Shown here in pieces: positions 7,522 through 11,799 of a stretch of DNA of 11,799 bases. Source of the DNA: an uncultured Sphingomonadales bacterium (GTDB taxonomy: Bacteria; Pseudomonadota; Alphaproteobacteria; Sphingomonadales; Sphingomonadaceae); contig CAJBSR010000231.1 in the NCBI GenBank assembly GCA_903958285.1, positions 1-11,799 on the forward strand. The letters are read 5' to 3'. The position numbers were made by a program, and so were the translations under genes. Numbering within the stretch: the first letter of the stretch is position 1; each line of letters starts with the position of its first letter. The notes under the pieces are model-generated. The model made no database searches and was not told the origin of the DNA. It worked only from the letters and a program-made list of their open reading frames with translations.

Positions 7522-8415
7522 CTATTTGGCCTCCGACTTGTTTGCCGATGCAGCCGACTTGCCGCTGACGCCACCGATGGAGTCCCCTGTCACGAGATCA
7601 TTCTGGGCATGGGCGAAATGGTGCATGTGAAACACGGTGTCCATGGCAGATCGCTTGCCGCGCAATTCCTCGACATGGTTGATCGACTGCTTGGTCAACC
7701 AGTTCCCGAGGCGGCCCTGCTTGGCCAGCTTGTTGGCCCAAGCGGCTGTCGCCTCCCGCAAATCTTCGCGCGGGACGACCTTGTTGACCATGCCAAAGGA
7801 ATAAGCGCGTTCCGCACTCATCCGCTCACCCAGAAGCAGAAACTCCTTGGCGACGCGCGTCGGAAGTTCAAAGCCATGGGCGAAGTATTCGACGCCGGGA
7901 ATGCCCATCAGCGGATTGACCGGATCCTGAAAGAAGGCGTCTTCCGAAGCTACGATCAGGTCACACACCCAGGCGAGCATCAGGCCGCCTGCGATGCAGC
8001 CCCCCTGCACCATCGCGATGGTCGGCTTCGGGATATCGCGCCAGCGGCGGCACATGCCCAAATACTGTTCCTGCTCCCGCGTGTAGAGCAACTCAGCTGC
8101 AGGCTTGTTCGTGTGCGGCGCCAACATCAGGCGCTTGTCAAATTCGTGATGAAGATCCCGGCCCGGTGTGCCGATGTCATGCCCGGCCGAGAAATGCTTG
8201 CCATTGCCGGCGAGCACGATGCAGCGCACGGCATCATCCTTCACGGCCCGGTTGAAGGCATCGTCCAGCGCATAGGTCATCTGACCGTTCTGGGCGTTGT
8301 TGAAGGCGGGCCGATCCATCGTGATCCAGGCGACGTTGTCGATCACTTCATAAAGGATCGGCGTCTCTGTCTCATAATTGATGTCGACGTTCTTGGGTGT
8401 AACCAGATCGCTCAT
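7522..8415 (-). CDS. Divergent crotonase (enoyl-CoA hydratase family), 297 aa, lacking the usual catalytic glutamates
   Basis: Crotonase fold with an intact oxyanion-hole loop FSAGHDIG (75-82) and the second loop GGCIAGGLMLAW (138-149), plus the family ending NKVVPREDL. It is about 35-40 residues longer than usual through an insertion at about 85-125 (HHEFDK to QYLGMCRRW) and a Ser/Ala/Lys-rich tail (283-297). Where ordinary hydratases have glutamates, this one has a hydrophobic residue (M146 by my alignment) and the stretch FFQDPVNP (161-168); nearby acids are D164 and E176 in GVEYF. It therefore may not be a simple hydratase. Sitting between ipdB and ipdC it could hydrate an unsaturated side chain of HIP-CoA or cleave a C-C bond. 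The ribosome site GAGGAAAGG overlaps the ipdB stop and supports this start. No precise function can be assigned. Confidence 0.85.
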   Translation of the reverse strand: MSDLVTPKNVDINYETETPILYEVIDNVAWITMDRPAFNNAQNGQMTYALDDAFNRAVKDDAVRCIVLAGNGKHFSAGHDIGTPGRDLHHEFDKRLMLAPHTNKPAAELLYTREQEQYLGMCRRWRDIPKPTIAMVQGGCIAGGLMLAWVCDLIVASEDAFFQDPVNPLMGIPGVEYFAHGFELPTRVAKEFLLLGERMSAERAYSFGMVNKVVPREDLREATAAWANKLAKQGRLGNWLTKQSINHVEELRGKRSAMDTVFHMHHFAHAQNDLVTGDSIGGVSGKSAASANKSEAK

Positions 8416-8421
8416 GTGCAG

Positions 8422-8430
8422 CCTTTCCTC
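8422..8430 (-). promoter_or_regulatory. Strong ribosome binding site of the divergent crotonase gene
   Basis: GAGGAAAGG six bases before ATG 8415, overlapping the ipdB stop TGA (8431-8429). It is among the best purine-rich sites in the window and sits in its longest intergenic gap (13 bases). Confidence 0.7.
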
Positions 8431-9220
8431 AGCTCACCCGTTGGGCGGGCGGATTGTCTTTGATCACGCTTGCCCGGATATTGTGGGGGTCAAGCTGCGC
8501 GATGATCGCGAGTGCGTCGGCATCCGGCAATGGGGTTTCGACAAGATCACCCTTCTCCAGCGGGAAGCCGGTTGCGGCCTGGACATCCTGAAACGTCACG
8601 CCGGGATGCAGCGAGACGACGCGGACAGCGTTGTCCGTCCCGCCAAAGTCCATCACACACAAGTTGGTGATGATCTTTTTCAGCGCGACGCCGCTGTAAT
8701 TGCCGCCAGCAATGCGCTTGGCAGGGTTGTAGCCGACGCCCGAGACCATATCGACTTCACCTTCAACGAAGACGCGCGTTGTGTGCGACGGGAAGAAGAA
8801 GCTGTTCGGATGGTAGATGGTGTTGCCAGGAAAACCGCGCACGCCGAGCATCTGCGTCTTGGGCTGTTTGTGTGTCCCGCCAAGCTGGGAGAGGTTGATC
8901 TGCCCAAAGCGGTCAATCTGCGTCGGTGTCACCATCGCATGGCGACGCCCGGTCCACACGGCACTATCGAAGAAGCGCGAGAATGGCAGGTAGCCTGCCT
9001 TCTTGCGATCATCATAGTTGCGCGGACCCAGTGGCACCGGCTGTTCAACCAGATAGCATTCGCCATCGGTCATCATCAGTTCCGGCGTGTGCGTCAGCTT
9101 GGCAAGGCCGGCCCCAAGGCGCGGCACTGGGCCAACACCAGTTGCGACGATTTCACCATTGCCGCGGAAAGCTTCGGAGGCTGCGTAAATGCAAAGTTCT
9201 GCGAGAGTAACGTCAGTCAT
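8429..9220 (-). CDS. ipdB: IpdB-like beta subunit of ring C hydrolase (class I CoA-transferase fold)
   Basis: Beta subunit, 263 residues, of a class I CoA-transferase-like heteromer. Family features include GEIVATGVGPVPRLGA (22-37), HAMVTPTQID-x-FGQINLS (about 104-121), a glycine-rich GVRGFPGNT segment and a C-terminal PDADALAIIAQLDP segment. True transferases carry a catalytic glutamate after the second strand; aligning from memory with glutaconate CoA-transferase beta, that position here is T51 in LMMTDGE. Loss of this glutamate matches IpdAB, which is reported to act as a hydrolase opening ring C of COCHEA-CoA rather than to transfer CoA. The gene begins with a TGATG overlap after ipdA and has no clear ribosome site of its own, so the two subunits are probably made by coupled translation in equal amounts. 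Mycobacterial IpdB is about 250 residues; this one is slightly longer. Confidence 0.88.
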   Translation of the reverse strand: MTDVTLAELCIYAASEAFRGNGEIVATGVGPVPRLGAGLAKLTHTPELMMTDGECYLVEQPVPLGPRNYDDRKKAGYLPFSRFFDSAVWTGRRHAMVTPTQIDRFGQINLSQLGGTHKQPKTQMLGVRGFPGNTIYHPNSFFFPSHTTRVFVEGEVDMVSGVGYNPAKRIAGGNYSGVALKKIITNLCVMDFGGTDNAVRVVSLHPGVTFQDVQAATGFPLEKGDLVETPLPDADALAIIAQLDPHNIRASVIKDNPPAQRVS

Positions 9221-10098
9221 CAGAAAATCGGCAGCGGGAGAGCCGCAACCGCCTCCTTTCCGCCAATGGAATTCAAATAGTCAGCTTCGCTCGCGCCGAC
9301 GAAGCGGTCGGCAACGGCAGACCAGTCGCCCGGATCCTTCGCCGCGTCCGAATAGGCTTTGAAGGCCTTCATATCCCAACCATAATGGGGGGGCATCGAA
9401 CTGGGGTGCGCGCCACCCGAAAGTTCAACGACACCCGTTACGAAGCAGCGTTCGAACAGGTTGAACTGCGCATCGTCCGGATAGTGGTCTTCCATGCGGT
9501 CGACCAGTTCTTCGCAGCTCACATAGGTTTTGGCAGCGGCCTTGGCGAACCACTCATCATAATAGACGTCCGGACCAAAGACCTGCACGTTACCGCGCCA
9601 GTCGGACCGGTTGACATGGATCAGCGCCGCATCCAGCTTCAGCGCAGGCATGGCGATGAGCGTTTCCCCATCGGCATAAGGCGATGTGACGGTTTTCAGG
9701 CCACCAAGAGCGGCAAGATCTGTGCCGAGGCCAACGCGTGTCGGAAGGAATGGCAGGCCAAAAGCCGCAGCCTTCAGGCCCCATTGGAACATGCCTTCAT
9801 CGACTTCCAGAACCTCAAGCTGCCCAGCCTCGCGCGCCTTGCGGAACCAAGGCTCAAGCGGAATGGCGTCCAGCGATACAAAGGCGAAGACAACCTTCTT
9901 CACCTTGCCCGCTGCGCACAGCATCCCGACATCAGCGCCACCATAAGCGACGATGGTGAGGTCCTTCAGGTTAGACCGGAGAAGTTCGCGCACCAGCGCC
10001 ATCGGCTTACGCCTCGGGCCCCAGCCGCCAATCCCAATGGTCATCCCATCAGACAGTTGGCCGACGATGTCCGCCGCCGTCATACGTTTGTCGAGCAT
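9220..10098 (-). CDS. ipdA: IpdA-like alpha subunit of ring C hydrolase (class I CoA-transferase fold)
   Basis: Alpha subunit, 292 residues, the same length I recall for mycobacterial IpdA (Rv3551). It opens with the alpha-subunit pattern MTAADIVGQLSDGMTIGIGG (6-25), followed by GGWGPRRKP, a LTIVAYGGADVGML segment (48-60) and VDEGMFQWGLKAAAFG (99-114). E101 in DEGMF is a candidate for the glutamate that mutagenesis showed to be important in rhodococcal IpdA; this match is my inference. HVNRSDWRGNVQ at 161-172 is typical of alpha subunits. The frame is open to 10137, but ATG 10098 overlaps the dioxygenase stop as TAATG and gives the family's N-terminus; the upstream extension overlaps dioxygenase coding sequence. 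Together with the next gene it would hydrolytically open ring C of the CoA thioester left after ring D cleavage. An ordinary 3-oxoacid CoA-transferase is the less likely alternative. Confidence 0.88.
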   Translation of the reverse strand: MLDKRMTAADIVGQLSDGMTIGIGGWGPRRKPMALVRELLRSNLKDLTIVAYGGADVGMLCAAGKVKKVVFAFVSLDAIPLEPWFRKAREAGQLEVLEVDEGMFQWGLKAAAFGLPFLPTRVGLGTDLAALGGLKTVTSPYADGETLIAMPALKLDAALIHVNRSDWRGNVQVFGPDVYYDEWFAKAAAKTYVSCEELVDRMEDHYPDDAQFNLFERCFVTGVVELSGGAHPSSMPPHYGWDMKAFKAYSDAAKDPGDWSAVADRFVGASEADYLNSIGGKEAVAALPLPIF

Positions 10099-11012
10099 TA
10101 GGATTGCGCTTCCTTCATGGCCTTCTGCCAGGCCCATTCGTGCCCCCAGATGCTGATGCCTTCATGACGCGTTGTGACCCAAGCGTCAGGATCAATCACA
10201 AGGCTGTCATACCCGATTTCCATGTCGAACCCGCCGGGTGTCTGGACATAGAAGCCGGTCGTCTCGTCATTATAGTGGCGTCCGAGCGTCGCCGATTCCG
10301 GATAGCCAAGCTGCTTCATGCGGTCATGCGCTTTCCCGACCTCGATGAGGTCTGGATATTCAAGCATGATGTGCACGGCACCCGATGGCGGAACCGGCCC
10401 TTCCCCGAAGGCGATGCTGTGATGGCGACCATTGTCGGCATGGAGGAAGGCAAAGCCCATCGATGGCCCATCCGGACCAAAGAGGTTGAAGCGCGGCATG
10501 TCTGAAGGACGGAAACCAATGACGTCGCAGTAAAAGGCAACGGTCGCGTCAAAATCCGGCGCAGAGAAAACGGCATGCCCCATGCCCATCTCACCGGTTA
10601 TGAAGTGGGAAACACCTTGCGGAGAAACGAACGGCGCGTCGGTGACGCTGTCTCCGCAATAGAATTCAAGGCCATTGCCGGCAGGGTCGCTTGTGCGGAA
10701 GCCTTGCTCAACACCGCGCAGCGCAGCCATATCCGTCGACATCTGCTCAACAGGACGACCAGCCGCAGTGATGGCCGAGGCCAGAGCATTGAGCGTCGCC
10801 AAATCAGCAACTTCATAGCCTGCCGCCGCAAACCACTCACGCGCGGACGGCTCAAGGCGAAACCGGAAGGGCCGCGCGTCAATCCGATACTGCGCAGCGC
10901 CGTCAGCAGCGTCATCCGCCCGCATGACACCAGCGACCTGCGTCAGAAACTCATCCCATTTTTCAGGTTGTGCCGTCTCAATAACGACATAGCCAAGCGC
11001 CTTTACGCCCAT
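10098..11012 (-). CDS. Type I extradiol (meta-cleavage) dioxygenase, HsaC/TesB or BphC-like
   Basis: Fe(II)-dependent vicinal-oxygen-chelate dioxygenase of 304 residues with two domains: an N-terminal non-metal domain (1-130) and a catalytic domain (135-290). Aligned from memory with BphC, the iron ligands are H146 (MGHAVF), H214 (AVHIMLEY) and E265 (FDMEIGY). Second-sphere residues H198 (GRHHSI), H246 and D249 (LGRHYND) and Y255 (GFYVQTP) are also kept, as is WGHEW near the C-terminus, so the enzyme should be active. In steroid degradation this family (HsaC, TesB) cleaves the catecholic A ring of 3,4-DHSA; its place just ahead of ipdAB supports that role. A biphenyl- or other catechol-type substrate cannot be excluded. 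The start has GGGAGG nine bases upstream, lying in the end of the preceding SDR gene. Confidence 0.87.
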   Translation of the reverse strand: MGVKALGYVVIETAQPEKWDEFLTQVAGVMRADDAADGAAQYRIDARPFRFRLEPSAREWFAAAGYEVADLATLNALASAITAAGRPVEQMSTDMAALRGVEQGFRTSDPAGNGLEFYCGDSVTDAPFVSPQGVSHFITGEMGMGHAVFSAPDFDATVAFYCDVIGFRPSDMPRFNLFGPDGPSMGFAFLHADNGRHHSIAFGEGPVPPSGAVHIMLEYPDLIEVGKAHDRMKQLGYPESATLGRHYNDETTGFYVQTPGGFDMEIGYDSLVIDPDAWVTTRHEGISIWGHEWAWQKAMKEAQS

Positions 11013-11017
11013 CGGCC

Positions 11018-11797
11018 TTAGCCTCCCTTTACCAAATCAAGAAAATATGGGCGCTCACCGCCACCATCGACCTGCAACCGCGCGCCGCTCACCCAAGCCG
11101 CGTCGCTTGAACTGAGCCACATGACGGCCCCGGCCAGATCATCCCCCTCGCCCATCCGCCCGAGCGGCATGGAGCGCCCCACTGCGGCCTGGGCCTCGGC
11201 ATCGCCGTACGTCTCTTCGGCGTTCTCTGTGGTCATGAGGCCTGCGATGATTGCGTTCACACGCACGCCATCCGCTCCCCACTCTTGCGCAAGGCTCTGC
11301 GTCAGATTGAGGAGCCCGGCCTTGGCAGCACCATATACAGTCGTGCCCGGGGACGGGCGCACACCAGAGACGCTGGCAATATTCACAATACTGCCGCCTT
11401 TTTGGGCCTTCATGTGCGGATACACAGCCTGCGCCATATAAAGCGGCCCAACAAGATTGAGCTTCAAAACAGCGTCGATAAATCGAGGGCTGGCGCTTTC
11501 GATTGCGGAATGTGGCGAACCACCCGCATTGTTCACCAGGATATCGAGCCGACCAAAGCGTGCAGCAACATCATCAACGAAGGTCTTTGCCTGATCTGCA
11601 TCACGGATGTCTGCCTGATAGAATACGACGCCCTCCGGCAAATCATCTGGCGCATTCCGGCCACATACCGCGACCAAACAGCCTGCCGCTGCGAGCCGCG
11701 CAGCGATCTGGCGGCCCAACCCCCTTGTGCCGCCCGTGACAATCGCCACTTGCCCCGAGAAGTCGTATGATACCTGCTGGACCAAAATCGCTTGCAT
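11018..11797 (-). CDS. Short-chain dehydrogenase/reductase, candidate IpdF (start uncertain at window edge)
   Basis: Classical SDR of about 259 residues. TGGTRGLG at 21-28, D63 in QADIRD (adenine-contacting position), NNAG at 89-92, S142 in NIASVSG, and catalytic Y155 and K159 in YGAAK. R47 in CGRNA after the second strand suggests NADP use. It ends VDGGGERPYFLDLVKG, an ending I associate with IpdF-like SDRs. IpdF oxidises the ring hydroxyl of the HIP-derived CoA ester to a ketone, which fits the IpdAB/IpdC/EchA20 set downstream. A different steroid hydroxyl or a 3-hydroxyacyl-CoA is an alternative substrate. ATG 11797 is the outermost visible start, only two bases from the window end, and the sequence before YDFSGQVAIV is an unusual lead, so the real start may lie outside the window. 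The dioxygenase follows after five bases. Confidence 0.85.
   Translation of the reverse strand: MQAILVQQVSYDFSGQVAIVTGGTRGLGRQIAARLAAAGCLVAVCGRNAPDDLPEGVVFYQADIRDADQAKTFVDDVAARFGRLDILVNNAGGSPHSAIESASPRFIDAVLKLNLVGPLYMAQAVYPHMKAQKGGSIVNIASVSGVRPSPGTTVYGAAKAGLLNLTQSLAQEWGADGVRVNAIIAGLMTTENAEETYGDAEAQAAVGRSMPLGRMGEGDDLAGAVMWLSSSDAAWVSGARLQVDGGGERPYFLDLVKGG
11022..11027 (-). promoter_or_regulatory. Ribosome binding site of the extradiol dioxygenase gene
   Basis: GGGAGG nine bases before ATG 11012, located in the last codons of the upstream SDR gene, supporting the assigned dioxygenase start. Confidence 0.65.
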
Positions 11798-11799
11798 CC

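Larger units (their letters stand above)
1..11797 (-). other. Single long polycistronic unit (interior of a steroid C/D-ring catabolic operon)
   Basis: Thirteen genes in one direction with twelve junctions: one-base TAATG overlaps at 1531, 2436 and 10098; one-base TGATG overlaps at 4525, 5688 and 9220; a four-base ATGA overlap at 479-482; and gaps of 5, 5, 5, 8 and 13 bases elsewhere. No gap is large enough for a promoter or terminator, so transcription most likely starts beyond 11799 and runs past base 1. Promoters inside coding sequence cannot be excluded. Confidence 0.75.

Noticed and set aside
7609..8463. 284-codon plus-strand open frame antisense to the divergent crotonase
   Set aside because: Composition-driven shadow; no recognisable family features and it lies entirely over a well-supported gene.
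8378..9280. 300-codon plus-strand open frame antisense to ipdB
   Set aside because: Shadow frame; the minus-strand product is a full-length IpdB-like subunit with correct overlaps on both sides.
1..11799. CRISPR arrays, tRNA/rRNA, insertion sequences, inverted or direct repeats, phage or defence genes
   Set aside because: None seen. Coding sequence fills the window with gaps of at most 13 bases, and recurring strings between the dehydrogenase genes are only shared family motifs.

Overview
All thirteen recognisable genes lie on the minus strand, so the window is transcribed from right (11799) to left (1). Nothing is visible on the plus strand beyond antisense shadows. The gene set points to a steroid-degrading bacterium, specifically to catabolism of the last two steroid rings (C and D) through HIP, the indane-dione propionate left after A/B-ring removal. 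The anchors are an IpdA/IpdB pair, an IpdC-like flavoprotein and an EchA20-like crotonase, surrounded by acyl-CoA dehydrogenases, a thiolase and short-chain dehydrogenases. The gene set resembles the actinobacterial KstR2 regulon and the Comamonas scd genes. The GC-rich sequence, tight gene packing and protein style suggest a proteobacterium, perhaps a sphingomonad; this host guess is inference only.

Layout in transcription order: SDR (11797-11018, IpdF candidate); type I extradiol ring-cleavage dioxygenase (11012-10098, HsaC/TesB type); IpdA (10098-9220); IpdB (9220-8429); an unusual 297-residue crotonase (8415-7522); IpdC (7516-6449); EchA20 (6443-5688); a large and then a small acyl-CoA dehydrogenase subunit (5688-4525, 4525-3596); thiolase (3587-2436); a second SDR (2436-1531); a small acyl-CoA dehydrogenase subunit (1531-479); and the start of another large subunit (482 to the left edge, truncated by the window).

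Together the genes would cleave the aromatised A ring (dioxygenase), shorten the HIP-CoA propionyl side chain by beta-oxidation (dehydrogenase pairs, hydratase, SDR, thiolase), oxidise and desaturate the ring skeleton (IpdF, IpdC), open ring D (EchA20), open ring C (IpdAB), and finish the open chain by further beta-oxidation. Step assignments come from the characterised actinobacterial pathway; only the protein families are read from the sequence.

Of the twelve gene junctions, seven overlap (three TAATG, three TGATG, one ATGA) and five have gaps of 5 to 13 bases. No promoter, terminator, regulator gene, RNA gene, repeat or mobile element is visible, so this looks like an interior stretch of one long operon whose promoter lies beyond the right edge. 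I see no clear evidence of an undescribed system. The most interesting points are the crotonase without the usual catalytic glutamates, the two oppositely ordered acyl-CoA dehydrogenase pairs, and the ring-cleavage dioxygenase embedded in the C/D-ring operon.
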